The position numbers and the translations under genes are program-made. A DNA stretch of 64,000 nucleotides from Cyclobacterium sp. (GTDB lineage Bacteria; Bacteroidota; Bacteroidia; Cytophagales; Cyclobacteriaceae), in assembly GCF_014762705.1 (NCBI RefSeq), contig NZ_JABURL010000056.1, positions 23,829-87,828 of the forward strand. Reading direction: 5' to 3'. The notes below the pieces were generated by a model. The model ran no database searches, was not told the origin of the DNA, and worked only from the letters and a program-made list of their open reading frames with translations. Positions 50,778 to 59,725 of this stretch are shown one piece after another; the first letter of the stretch is position 1, and every line of letters starts with the position of its first letter.

Positions 50778-51095
50778 ATGATAAAAAGTCAGTTGTTTTT
50801 TGCGTTTTTATTTTTGATGGTTCTCTCCTCCTGTTCACCGCATCTTTTTGCCTCCCTGAGAAGCAATAATATGAACCAACTGGAGCTGGGAATGTCCAGA
50901 GACCAGGTCACCGGAATTCTTGGCAACAATTATACTATTGCAGAGAAGCGTCTCGAAGGGGGAGTTCCGCTAGAAGTGCTTTCCTACCGCAATTTTCCGA
51001 ACGATGACGAATTCTACCTGTTCGTGTTTAGGGGCAATGAGCTAGAAAAATGGTACAGGGAGCTGGTACCCAATTTTGAAAGCAGGAAGGATTGA
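50778..51095 (+). CDS. Small BamE/SmpA-like lipoprotein
   Basis: 105 residues with lipobox (LMVLSSCSPH, Cys19). The folded part is LELGMSRDQVTGILGNNYTI followed by EVLSYRNF and FYLFVFRGNELEKWYREL, the helix-helix-beta layout of the BamE/OmlA-like domain (MS-DQV---LG, Y----YLFVF). These small periplasmic lipoproteins may take part in outer membrane assembly or inhibition. It is a single gene between an oppositely oriented gene and a gap of about 425 bases. Confidence 0.7.
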   Translation: MIKSQLFFAFLFLMVLSSCSPHLFASLRSNNMNQLELGMSRDQVTGILGNNYTIAEKRLEGGVPLEVLSYRNFPNDDEFYLFVFRGNELEKWYRELVPNFESRKD

Positions 51096-51520
51096 GATTT
51101 GTGCTCCATTCATTTTCCCAAAGTGAGTAAGTTAATTACCCAAGTTTACAAAACACGCATGGAAGGATAAGAAAACCTTGTTTTTTATCAGCATGGCACT
51201 GGTACCAAAAAAGGCTTTCGTTTTTAATAGAAATCTCCTTCAAAAAATTCTTTTAATCTGGCAGCAGGCAGTATGGCTGTTGTGCTTTTGAAGGTTGCCT
51301 CACGGTTCCTTTCATTTAGGAAAATCAGAATCTTACAGATAGGTATTATGTGAAATTTGCTAACGGGGCGGAACTTTTCAAAATATCTAATATCATTTCC
51401 TTCCGAGGTAACACCCCCAATTACCAAAAATGCAGTCCCACATTGGCGGGATTCGGCATGACAATTGTGCCGTTATATATTATATTCAATAAATCTTAAA
51501 TTTTAAATTTATTTAATATT
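51096..51520. other. Intergenic region upstream of DUF4397 gene
   Basis: 425 bases. A minus-strand open frame at 51224-51427 (reading NDIRYFEKFRPVSKF) is faintly reminiscent of a toxin-type PIN protein but has no proper start or full domain. The last 60 bases before 51521 are extremely AT-rich and probably hold the promoter. Nothing else seen. Confidence 0.35.
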
Positions 51521-52258
51521 ATGTTCTTAGAAAAAATCAATAAGTTCATAAAACGAAAAAGATTTCCAATAATGTCCGCAATTGGTGTTGGCATGATAGC
51601 CGTTGTGATATCGGCTTGTGATGTAGGGGATGACGACCCTGTTCCCCTTCCGGACATATCCTATGTAGGGCTATACAATGCCTCACCTGATTCCCCTCCA
51701 TTGGATATCTTAATGGAAAACGGACGTATCAATTACTATCCACTTAGATATTCGGATTATTCCAATTATCTCAATTTCTATGCAGGAGAAAGAACCATGC
51801 GTGTTAGTCCGGTTAATGCTTCAAATGTAGTGGTGGATACTACTTTTAATTTTGAACCAGAAGCTGCATATTCATTATTCTATGTAAATGAATATGATGA
51901 TATTCAGGCATTTTTGGTAGAAGATGAAGTGTTATCCTTATCCTCAGGAGAGGCTGCCGTACGTTTTATTCACCTATCTCCCGATTCTCCGGAAGTAAAT
52001 CTGGTCAGGTCGGTAGAGGATGAAAACACCGTGTTGGCAGAAGGAAATGCTTATTTGGACCCGACGTCATTTATGGCAGTCGAAAGCGGGGTTCAATCTT
52101 TCCAGGTAAATTTGACAGATAATGGAGAGGAAGTATTGTCCATTCCGGATTTAAATTTGAGATCTGGTGGAGTTTATACCATCCTGGCAAGGGGATACAA
52201 TAATCCTCCTGCAGGTAATAACAACAACCTGAGCGCAGATGTATTGATCAATAATTAA
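51521..52258 (+). CDS. DUF4397 domain lipoprotein
   Basis: 245 residues; an ATG at 51572 is an alternative start that gives a shorter signal. The signal ends VVISACDVGDDD, so it is a lipoprotein with an acidic linker. The mature part is one DUF4397 domain in two related halves: VGLYNASPDSPPLDILMENG and VRFIHLSPDSPEVNLVRSVE, each with the P-DSP motif, followed by Tyr-rich strands (YSLFYVNEYDDIQAFLVEDE) and YTILARGYN. The family forms extracellular Ig-like beta-sandwiches of unknown function. Followed by a strong terminator, so it is a single-gene transcript. Confidence 0.85.
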   Translation: MFLEKINKFIKRKRFPIMSAIGVGMIAVVISACDVGDDDPVPLPDISYVGLYNASPDSPPLDILMENGRINYYPLRYSDYSNYLNFYAGERTMRVSPVNASNVVVDTTFNFEPEAAYSLFYVNEYDDIQAFLVEDEVLSLSSGEAAVRFIHLSPDSPEVNLVRSVEDENTVLAEGNAYLDPTSFMAVESGVQSFQVNLTDNGEEVLSIPDLNLRSGGVYTILARGYNNPPAGNNNNLSADVLINN

Positions 52259-52282
52259 GTTAATTTAAATCTATTGCTAAAG

Positions 52283-52318
52283 GCCATAGTCAGGTAATTA
52301 TCTGGCTATGGCTTTTTC
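52283..52318 (+). terminator. Rho-independent terminator after DUF4397 gene
   Basis: Eleven-base inverted repeat GCCATAGTCAG (52284-52294) and CTGGCTATGGC (52303-52313), with one G-T pair, an eight-base AT-rich loop and TTTTT directly after. It starts about 25 bases beyond the stop. Confidence 0.88.
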
Positions 52319-52649
52319 GTTTCGAAAATGATGAGGCTCATTTTTATTTTTTTTGACTATTATTTTATAAATCCAAAAATGGCGGGGTTTAAATTTGATC
52401 CGGCTAATTTTATTACCTGATTCCGACCTAATTTCAAGCAAAATATGTCTTTAAACGATTTAAGAGGAGGTGAGCAAATATCCAGGGAATCCATAACAAG
52501 AAGATACAACCCTACATTATCCTACTGAAGCGAGTTAAAAATCAGGGCATAAACTATTTTTTATCAATCACATATGACTTACTCTTAAAGGCGGAGTCCA
52601 CCCAAGATACGCATCAGACTTGCCATTAAGTGGTTAAATCACTTCAAAT
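52319..52649. other. Intergenic region between terminator and STING-like gene
   Basis: 330 bases, convergent between a plus-strand and a minus-strand gene. No gene, repeat or hairpin serving the minus strand was seen. Confidence 0.35.
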
Positions 52650-53717
52650 TCAATCAAGGGTTGCTATTTCCGGATTCCACCGCCATACGATTCGAATTTT
52701 CTTTTTGGTGCTGGGGAATTCGGTTTCCAGTTTTTTACGAAACAATTCACACTTGGTGGCAAAGCGTTCAAGTTCCTGAGTTTCCAGCAAAAGCCATTCT
52801 GAGTTGTCTATTTGCGTTTCCTGCAGACCGCGCCGGCGCTGAATGGATTCATTCAAGGTGACCAATACGGTGGGAATATCGATTAGCACCGGAGCTCCGG
52901 TTTCATCATACCGTAGATAAAGATTGAATGGACGGGAACGGCGAATGACTTTGGCACCTACAAAATCAATCAGTTTCCCCTCCTGGAGATTTCGGATGTA
53001 GTCATGGTTGGCCATGTGCATTTTATCAGGTATCAGGATTTCAAACTGCAACTTTTCCCGTTGTTTTTGGTCCAGCTGCCGTTCAATGGGGTTGCCCTTG
53101 TCGTCCTTTCCAGTTACTTCATATACTTTCAGCTCGAAGTCATCGCTGTCTTCATACCTCATGAATACTTTGGGAAGAATCATGGAAAGGAAGTTTTTCA
53201 GGTAGTTTTTTGACAGTCCCACAGCTGTGGGAATTTCGGCGATTGGCGCATTGTAAAAACGGGTTACCGGATTTGGAAACCAGTCTATTTCACCCAATAC
53301 TTTGATAATGTCCTCAAACCGGGGTTTCAAGAGGGCTTTGGGTGCCTCAGTATCATCAAAAGGAAGGTCTAAAAACCTGTAAGCAGCGATGTCAAAAGGG
53401 GTTTGCTCCAGTTCATTTGAAACAGAACTGTCTTTTACGATCAAAGAAGGTTTACCGAAGGAATGGTAAATTCCCAATTCATACATGACGTTAGGGTTAT
53501 TACCCGTAATGTCTGCGACCAATATATCGGCTTGTTCCAGGTATAACAGGACCTGGTCCATGACCGAACCGATATTGCCTTCTTCGGGGGTGATCACAGT
53601 AAAACCATGGGGTCCTACCAGGGGTGCCACGATCTTTCTTGCCAGTAAGTTGAGCCTGCTCATGTCCTTCATGGGACCAATGACAAAACAGCGTTTGATT
53701 AATTCCTGTGAATACAT
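52650..53717 (-). CDS. Nucleoside deoxyribosyltransferase-like domain fused to bacterial STING-like domain
   Basis: 355 residues, no signal or membrane segment. Residues about 8-115 form a nucleoside 2-deoxyribosyltransferase/DRHyd-like fold: KRCFVIGPMKD, ADILVADITGNNPNVMYELG with the catalytic-type Glu80, then SFGKPSLIVKD. Such domains are TIR-like effectors that may cleave nucleotides. Residues about 163-345 match bacterial STING by pattern: VGLSKNYLKNFL, FEILIPDKM, an Arg cluster at 259-262 (RRSR), LIDIPTVLVTL with Asp280 and Thr283 (the D-x-P-T motif that reads the guanine base in bacterial STING), and a long C-terminal helix. It should bind a cyclic dinucleotide and switch on the N-terminal enzyme. 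It lies 23 bases after a SLOG-channel-RyR gene. The STING call is by eye. Confidence 0.72.
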   Translation of the reverse strand: MYSQELIKRCFVIGPMKDMSRLNLLARKIVAPLVGPHGFTVITPEEGNIGSVMDQVLLYLEQADILVADITGNNPNVMYELGIYHSFGKPSLIVKDSSVSNELEQTPFDIAAYRFLDLPFDDTEAPKALLKPRFEDIIKVLGEIDWFPNPVTRFYNAPIAEIPTAVGLSKNYLKNFLSMILPKVFMRYEDSDDFELKVYEVTGKDDKGNPIERQLDQKQREKLQFEILIPDKMHMANHDYIRNLQEGKLIDFVGAKVIRRSRPFNLYLRYDETGAPVLIDIPTVLVTLNESIQRRRGLQETQIDNSEWLLLETQELERFATKCELFRKKLETEFPSTKKKIRIVWRWNPEIATLD

Positions 53718-53740
53718 AGTATTTGGGATGGATTGAATTT

Positions 53741-55098
53741 TTAAGAGCGGATGATGGCTTGTAACATTTTAGGGATAGTACGGATTTGGTCCAGGTCTTT
53801 TTGTTGCTCCTGTTCATCAAGAGCATCAAATGGGCGAAGGTCCAGGTGTAGTTTTTCTGCTTTCAGGATTTTTTTTCCTCCTTGTTTGTACCAATAGGCT
53901 TTCCAATGCTCCCAGGCTTCCATGACCCCGGGCTCATCCTGAAGGGGCCTGAAACCTTGAAGTAATAATTCTGCACACCAGCGCCGGTGTTCGGCCTGGC
54001 CTAGTCTTTTTTCATGAAAAGCAACGATGTCCGGGTCAAGCAGTGGCTCGAATGTTTCGGGATGAAATTTCCAGTCAATCTCCCTCCAAACCGATCGAAG
54101 TTTTACCCAAAGATGATCTGCCGCATGCCTGTTGGATTCCTTTTCCTGTTCACTGCTCTCCTGCCAGACCCGGTTAATTTCCAAATTGCTGTCACCGTAG
54201 CCTTGCATGTACCAGTAGGCGATTTGCCTGGGTAAAGCATCCAGAGCACGGTCACGGATTGCTGAAGCAGTACATTCGTCAAGGAGATTGCCAAAACAGC
54301 GCACAGGAACCTCCGGGGCCAATTGGTTTAACCGGTATTCTGTGTTTTTTTCCTCTGTTTTGTTAGGGAATTTATAATAACAAAATACCTGTAGGTTACA
54401 GTTTTCTTGTTGCTTGTAGCGATTGAGTTTGGGCAAAAGCAAAGAGAGGTAAGCACCGGAATTCAGATCATTCTCCAAACAGATGTAAAGGCTTACCGTG
54501 TTTTTCGTTTGCAGTATTTCGGCAAAAAGAGGGGATTTTCCGGAAAGCCTGGCGGCATCTTCCTGTGGAAGGTCATAAAATTCAAGACTGTCTTTTTCCC
54601 AGAGGTCTGCTATTAGTTCTTGTAGGTGATGTGCTTTAGGATGGGTATTGAACACGGGATAGCTATTTAAAAATTCTTCTCTGGCAGCCATGGCATTGTG
54701 ACAAAAGACCCTGACTTTCAGGCGTTTTTTTCCGGGAAAGTGTCCCAGTCTTAAGGCGTTTAGTGCTATTTCCTTACCTAATTTCTCGAATCCCACAATG
54801 ACCACCATGGCTTGTTCCGCATTTGGACTTTGATAAAAGCGGTCAAATGGGAAGCACAATTGTAATCTTCGTGCGGTATTTTCACAAATATCAAAGATAT
54901 GCATGCGGTCTCTGGATGAGCTTTCCAAATGACTATATAACAAGGTTTTGAGACTGCTGTCTTGTAGATGAACATACCACCTTTGCCGTTTGGGAATGTT
55001 TCCGGAAATCCTGTCCAGTTCCAGTGTGGTTCGGACATTGTTGGTGTCATCCTCATCCAGCAGGTAGATTTCATCGGCCTTTTGGTGATAGATTTTTT
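53741..55098 (-). CDS. RCK-RCK-RyR part of the SLOG channel protein (after the frame break)
   Basis: Continuation of the SLOG/channel gene in the -1 frame. It can be read from about 55098; the apparent TTG start at 55135 is in overlapping shadow sequence. First comes the rest of an RCK/TrkA-N domain (ADEIYLLDEDDTNNVRTTLE), then a second Rossmann domain with QAMVVIVGFEKLGKEIALNA, a linker, and a C-terminal RyR-type repeat (NRHAADHLWVKLRSVWREID, RLGQAEHRRWCAELLLQGFR). RyR domains in bacteria often sit on TrkA-like proteins and may bind a nucleotide-derived ligand. Joined to the upstream part at the A-run, the whole is about 828 residues. Stop is 23 bases before the STING-like gene. Confidence 0.78.
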
Positions 55099-56226
55099 TA
55101 AAAGGCTGGCAGAGTGTGTGCTCCCTTTGACCCAAATTGCTCCTGTTCCTTGTATTTCGGAGGTGAAGGGTTGGTTTTCTTCAGGGCAAACCACCACCAC
55201 CTTTTTCCGTGAGGAACACAAATCCTTTACCAGTGTAAAGCTTTTCTCTCCGGTCCCCAGTACCACTACATATTGATGAGGATAGAAACGCTGCCAGAAA
55301 ATGAGTTTAAGCCTCCGCCTTTCCTGTCCAAGTGCAAAATACAGTGCAATGGTAAAGGCTGATAAAGCCGTTAGAAGTCCCATATATCTGGCGAGGTTTA
55401 AGGCTATGGGGACCGCCGTATTTTCGATCACTGAATTGTTGAATGTGATCAGGTTAACGGCCATGAAAAGGGCATTGTGGAAATCCAGATTAGGAAGGAT
55501 CTGTAGAAAGCCAAAGGTACCCAGTGCAAGGGTAGAAAGCACGAGAAGCATGGGTAATACAAAAGAAAGAAAAACCTGGGAGCCTATTTTTCGGCCAATT
55601 GGTTTCCATATCTTTTTAAAGAGTGTTTCTTTCTTTACCAGGGGAAGGGCTACTTCAACCCAGCTAAAATGAACAGTAAAAGGGATGCGGTGAAATTTTT
55701 CCTGGGTAAATGACAGGCTATCAGGCAACAGACTTGCCAAAGGGTAGGGATTAATTGACCTTGGTACTACCAGGTGATGAAGGTTAAGTTTATAGTCTCC
55801 TTCTAAAGCCCATTTGACAACTGCTGAAGTACCTGCTCTTTTGCCATTGTAAACCCCATCCCAAAGGACCAAAATATGCCTGGCTTCTGCAAGGAGGTGA
55901 TTCCCCAAAGCTTCAAAGTAATTTTCTTCGTTTTCACTTGGAAAATAATCCGGGAGGATGTGCCTGTCCATACCCTTAGGTAATTCCATTGTTTGGTTTT
56001 GGACTGTCAGTATTGCCGTAGAAGGGATTCCTATTTCCCTGGCTATTTCAACTACCAATTGGTCGGCCCCTTCGGCCATTCCACTTAACAACCTGAATGT
56101 CCCAAGGTCCTTGTCCCGGGTGATCTGGATTAATTTTTCTTTTACCTTAACTTTTATTTCAGGTAAATCTTCAGGCCTGAGGTCCCGGTGTCCTGTAACT
56201 GCGATATAAGTGGTCGGCTTGGCCAT
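54778..56226 (-). CDS. SLOG domain plus two-helix channel-like membrane protein (5' part, frame broken)
   Basis: The frame gives 482 residues, but real homology ends near residue 378; the remainder (from SITKRPMKS) is out-of-frame sequence. Residues 1-160 are a SLOG/YpsA-like Rossmann fold: YIAVTGHRDLRPED, FRLLSGMAEGADQLVVEIAR, ILVLWDGVYNGKRAGTSAVV. Two hydrophobic helices (about 218-245 and 280-300) flank a pore-like loop, as in two-helix cation channels, but no TVGYG filter is seen. An RCK/TrkA-N Rossmann domain starts YVVVLGTGEKSFTLVKDLC. The break is at the run of seven A (minus strand, 55099-55093); reading -1 there gives LLKKIYHQKADEIYLL. A ligand-sensing ion channel is the likely role, upstream of the STING-like effector. 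Confidence 0.78.
   Translation of the reverse strand: MAKPTTYIAVTGHRDLRPEDLPEIKVKVKEKLIQITRDKDLGTFRLLSGMAEGADQLVVEIAREIGIPSTAILTVQNQTMELPKGMDRHILPDYFPSENEENYFEALGNHLLAEARHILVLWDGVYNGKRAGTSAVVKWALEGDYKLNLHHLVVPRSINPYPLASLLPDSLSFTQEKFHRIPFTVHFSWVEVALPLVKKETLFKKIWKPIGRKIGSQVFLSFVLPMLLVLSTLALGTFGFLQILPNLDFHNALFMAVNLITFNNSVIENTAVPIALNLARYMGLLTALSAFTIALYFALGQERRRLKLIFWQRFYPHQYVVVLGTGEKSFTLVKDLCSSRKKVVVVCPEENQPFTSEIQGTGAIWVKGSTHSASLLKKSITKRPMKSTCWMRMTPTMSEPHWNWTGFPETFPNGKGGMFIYKTAVSKPCYIVIWKAHPETACISLIFVKIPHEDYNCASHLTAFIKVQMRNKPWWSLWDSRN
55093..55103 (-). promoter_or_regulatory. Possible -1 frameshift site in SLOG-RCK-RyR gene
   Basis: On the minus strand the bases read TTTT then AAAAAAA then TCT. 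In zero frame, codons are TTA AAA AAA TCT, so A AAA AAA is a slippery heptamer in the correct phase, and TTTAAAA is another in the same phase. One -1 slip restores the whole RCK-RyR frame. A missing A in the assembly, or a true deletion, predicts the same picture. Confidence 0.35.
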
Positions 56227-56403
56227 AGCCCTTCTTGATCTTTCGGTTGATCATTTTTTTCAATGAAATTTCACATGCATTTAAGATCTTGTAAAATAAG
56301 GGTTTGTAATTTAAAATAGAATTTAAATTTAGACTATTGCTTAAAATAATCGCATAAGTGATTGAAAAATGGCCAAAATCCGGTATTAAATTCCAGAAGG
56401 GGG

Positions 56404-57849
56404 TTATTCTACCACCTTGATCAGGGTACCAGCCTCCAACTGCTCATCTAGCAGCATGCCATTTAATATGGCCATTTCTTCCAGGCGACTATCTGGAATC
56501 TTGTGATTTTTAAGTGCCCTCTCCAGGGTCATGGCCTGATTGACGCTTCGGATGGCTAACCTTTCGGGTTGACGGTTCAGCTTATCTGCCACTTTTAGTT
56601 CGCTGAAATTTCTCATGGTACCCAAAAAATCCTGCTCATAGCTTCCAAAATTACTGCTCTCAGCCAGACCCATCAACCGGTAGGTCATATCATTTAGCTG
56701 AATATAGTAGACCAAAAGCCGGATGTTATTGCCATTTTCCTGTTTTTGTTCAGCCATTAGCTGCAGGGAATTCAGGTTGTTGACTTTATCATCACTTACA
56801 GATAGTACTTCGAGTTGGTATTGTTTTACCATTTGGTCGGCCATCTCCCGGAGGTTTTCGCCAGAACTAAGTGTCAACGACATGACTGCTTCCCCGCTTT
56901 TTGGAGCCATTTGCACTTGTTGGGGACTGTTCTGAAGGCTCCATTCTTTCGGCACGGGGAAATTAAACTTTAATTCGGGATGATAGAAAACCTTGTTTTC
57001 CACAAATCCTTGTCTTGGGTCTTCTCCGTACACCAGGCCTTCGATTCTTCTCAGGTAAGTTTCCCTGTTGATTTTTGTGTCATTCAGGTCCAGTTTTTCT
57101 TTCCAATTTTGTGCCAACCGGGCCACGGTAACGTTTCTTTCAGCGGGAGAAGGATGTGTAGAAAGAAATTCCGGTACAGGACTGCCGCCTTCTTTTGCCT
57201 GTTGTCTTTCCAGGGTTTCAAAAAAACCAGCCATTTCCACTGCATTGTACCCGATTTTCGAAGAATACTCTACCCCAAGTTCATCCGATTGCCGTTCTGC
57301 ATCTCTGCCGAAGCTCAACAGAGCAAGTTGCATGCCCTGGGAAAGAGGTTCTATAAAATCCGAAAGTTGGGGCACCAGGACAATTCCGGCAATCATCCCC
57401 AATTGGCCCAGCATGGCATTGCGCTGCTGAATGACAGAATGTCTGGCAGTTACATGGCCTATTTCGTGGCCCAAAACCCCAGCAAACTCTGCCTCATTGT
57501 TGAAATGGGCCATGATGCCACGGGTAAAATATACAAAACCTCCGGGTACGGCAAAGGCATTGATGACGGGAGAATCAACGATTTTGAATTCATAATCCAA
57601 TTTTGGGCGATGCGATACGGCAGCCATTTCATTTCCTTTTTCTGTAATAAATGCCTGTAATTCAGGGTCATCGTACCGGCCAAAAAAAGCGATAATTTCA
57701 GGATCAGAAGATTTACCCATTTCTACTTCCTGTTTTTCGGACATGAACACCAATTGCTTTTTGCCCGTGACCGGGTTTCGGGCGCAACTGATCTGAATGA
57801 ATAATAAACCAAATAAAAAAAAGCGTTGGAAAATGAATAGAACTGACAT
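56404..57849 (-). CDS. M48 family metallopeptidase lipoprotein
   Basis: 481 residues with a lipobox (FIQISCARN, Cys22). The zinc motif HEIGH is at 128-132 in GVLGHEIGHVTARH, and Glu186 in DAERQSDELGVEY is the third ligand. After the peptidase part come a beta domain and a C-terminal LysM-like segment (VNQAMTLERALKNHKIP, AGTLIKVVE). This layout fits periplasmic, membrane-anchored M48 quality-control proteases of the YggG/BepA type. The long C-terminal part resembles that of other Bacteroidota M48 lipoproteins. It lies 177 bases upstream of the SLOG gene on the same strand and probably has its own promoter. Confidence 0.9.
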   Translation of the reverse strand: MSVLFIFQRFFLFGLLFIQISCARNPVTGKKQLVFMSEKQEVEMGKSSDPEIIAFFGRYDDPELQAFITEKGNEMAAVSHRPKLDYEFKIVDSPVINAFAVPGGFVYFTRGIMAHFNNEAEFAGVLGHEIGHVTARHSVIQQRNAMLGQLGMIAGIVLVPQLSDFIEPLSQGMQLALLSFGRDAERQSDELGVEYSSKIGYNAVEMAGFFETLERQQAKEGGSPVPEFLSTHPSPAERNVTVARLAQNWKEKLDLNDTKINRETYLRRIEGLVYGEDPRQGFVENKVFYHPELKFNFPVPKEWSLQNSPQQVQMAPKSGEAVMSLTLSSGENLREMADQMVKQYQLEVLSVSDDKVNNLNSLQLMAEQKQENGNNIRLLVYYIQLNDMTYRLMGLAESSNFGSYEQDFLGTMRNFSELKVADKLNRQPERLAIRSVNQAMTLERALKNHKIPDSRLEEMAILNGMLLDEQLEAGTLIKVVE

Positions 57850-58110
57850 ACCTTGAAGTGTTGGTTAAGTTTAATATTACCTATCAAATGCTGTGCTATA
57901 ATTTTTAAGAACTGGATTATTTGGACACTTCAGTTGGGTATCCTCCCGAATGTGGTTTCAGTTCAGGGATTTCTTTGGTTTTTTCCCGGTATGGAAAAAA
58001 ATACTGGAATCAATTCCGGAAATGATTTGATTGAGGGATAGATGTTTTGATAGGGGTAGCATATTCTGGTTTTTTCGTATTAGCTTTAACCTTCCAAAAA
58101 AGATTTACCT

Positions 58111-59457
58111 ATGAAAAAAATAGCTGTCCTTTTGTTCTTTTTATTCCCTTTTTCAAATAAGGCCCAGGTTCCGGCCGTACACCGGATGCCTGCTATAGAG
58201 ACCATGGTGGAAGATATTTCCAAAGACAGCCTCGAATCCTACCTGGAGGGTTTGGTCAGCTTTGGTACCAGGCACAGTTTAAGTCAGGACGGGGAGACCA
58301 GGGGTATTGAAGCGGCAAGGCAGTATGTTTTGCAGCAATTTCAATCCTTTGAAAATGCTGCAAATGGAAGGTTGACATCCGAAATCGACTATTTCACGGT
58401 GGAGGCTAATGGCAGGCGGGTATTGGAAGATACCCGTATGGGTAATGTAATGGCTACATTAAAAGGCACTGATCCTTCGGATGACCGGGTCTTTATCGTT
58501 AGTGGACATATAGATAGCCGGGTGTCAGATATCATGAACGCCGAGGACGATGCGCCAGGTGCCAATGATGATGGCTCCGGTGTAGTGGCACTTATAGAGA
58601 TGGTAAGAATCATGTGCAGGAAATCCTTCCCTGCCACAATCATTTTCGTTGCCGTGTCCGGTGAGGAACAAGGCCTGATCGGAGCAGCGCATCTGGCCAG
58701 GAGGGCAAGGGAAGAAAATTGGAACCTGGTAGCCATGATCAATAATGACATGATCGGTAACAGTGCCTCCAGCGGTACCGAAATTAGGAATAATACCCAA
58801 TTGCGGGTATTTAGTGAGGGAGTACCATTAATGGAAACGGAAGAAATGGCAGCTTTGCGGCGCGCAACCAATGCGGAAAATGACAGTAAGTCCAGGCAAT
58901 TGGCCAGGTACATCAAGGAAGTGGGACAACGCTATGTGGATCAACTTGAAATTAAATTACTTTACCGCAATGACCGATTTTTAAGGGGAGGGGACCATAC
59001 CCCATTCTCCCGGGAAGGCTTTACGGCCGTACGTTTGTGTGAGATGAATGAAAACTACTACCAGCAGCACCAGGACCTGCGAACCGAAGAGGGGATCCGT
59101 TATGGGGATGTCATTGAGCATATAGACTACGAATACCTACGTAAAAATACCGCCGTTAACCTGGCTGTCCTGGCAAATCTGGCCACTGCCCCCTCGGTTC
59201 CGGAAGCCGTGGGAGTGGATATCAGTGGGCTTAGCAATTCCTCCTTACTGCGCTGGCAGGCTCCTGAGCATGGAATAGCAAGGGGGTATTATATATTGAT
59301 GCGGGAAACTAGTTCGGCCATGTGGGAAAGGAAATTCTATACCGAAGACCTGGAAATGGAACTGCCCTATTCCAAAGACAATTACTTCTTTGCGGTGCAG
59401 GCTGTAGGTGAGCAAGGGGCTGAAAGTTTGGCTGTCTTTCCCCGGCCGGTTCGGTAA
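58111..59457 (+). CDS. M28 family aminopeptidase, secreted
   Basis: 448 residues with a signal peptide cleaved near NKAQVP. Zinc ligands and active-site residues are visible: His133 in VSGHIDSRVSD, Asp153/154 in PGANDDGSGVVALIEM, Glu185/186 in VSGEEQGLIGAAH, Asp in NNDMIGNS and a late His in RGGDHTPFSREGF. After the peptidase domain, a fibronectin-like beta domain (about 365-448, LLRWQAPEHGIARGYYILM) ends the protein. It should remove N-terminal residues from peptides outside the cytoplasm. Single gene with about 260 bases upstream and 270 downstream, opposite to both neighbours. Confidence 0.92.
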   Translation: MKKIAVLLFFLFPFSNKAQVPAVHRMPAIETMVEDISKDSLESYLEGLVSFGTRHSLSQDGETRGIEAARQYVLQQFQSFENAANGRLTSEIDYFTVEANGRRVLEDTRMGNVMATLKGTDPSDDRVFIVSGHIDSRVSDIMNAEDDAPGANDDGSGVVALIEMVRIMCRKSFPATIIFVAVSGEEQGLIGAAHLARRAREENWNLVAMINNDMIGNSASSGTEIRNNTQLRVFSEGVPLMETEEMAALRRATNAENDSKSRQLARYIKEVGQRYVDQLEIKLLYRNDRFLRGGDHTPFSREGFTAVRLCEMNENYYQQHQDLRTEEGIRYGDVIEHIDYEYLRKNTAVNLAVLANLATAPSVPEAVGVDISGLSNSSLLRWQAPEHGIARGYYILMRETSSAMWERKFYTEDLEMELPYSKDNYFFAVQAVGEQGAESLAVFPRPVR

Positions 59458-59725
59458 AGGGCTGGACAGGGAGTTAAGCAACTGATCCGTTTTTATAGGA
59501 GTAATATTTACTCAAATAAATCCGATTTTATTGGGCAGCTTCATTTGACCTTTGGATAGGCGTAACTTGTTTATGATACCAGGATAGAAACAGGTCTTTC
59601 ATAGCCAAAAATATCGTTTTTCGGCAGCAGCATGCCAGGATAGGATACCCATTCGTCTCCCCATCCGATCGCAGCCAAACCCGAAATACCCCCCTTCATT
59701 TCATTGTATGCTATCGGACCTGCTT

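Noticed and set aside
51224..51427. Minus-strand 67-codon ORF
   Set aside because: Faint PIN-like look only, no start codon of quality and no complete domain.
53741..55135. A separate gene starting at the TTG at 55135
   Set aside because: The sequence before 55099 in that frame is shadow; the protein only makes sense as a continuation of the SLOG/RCK frame.
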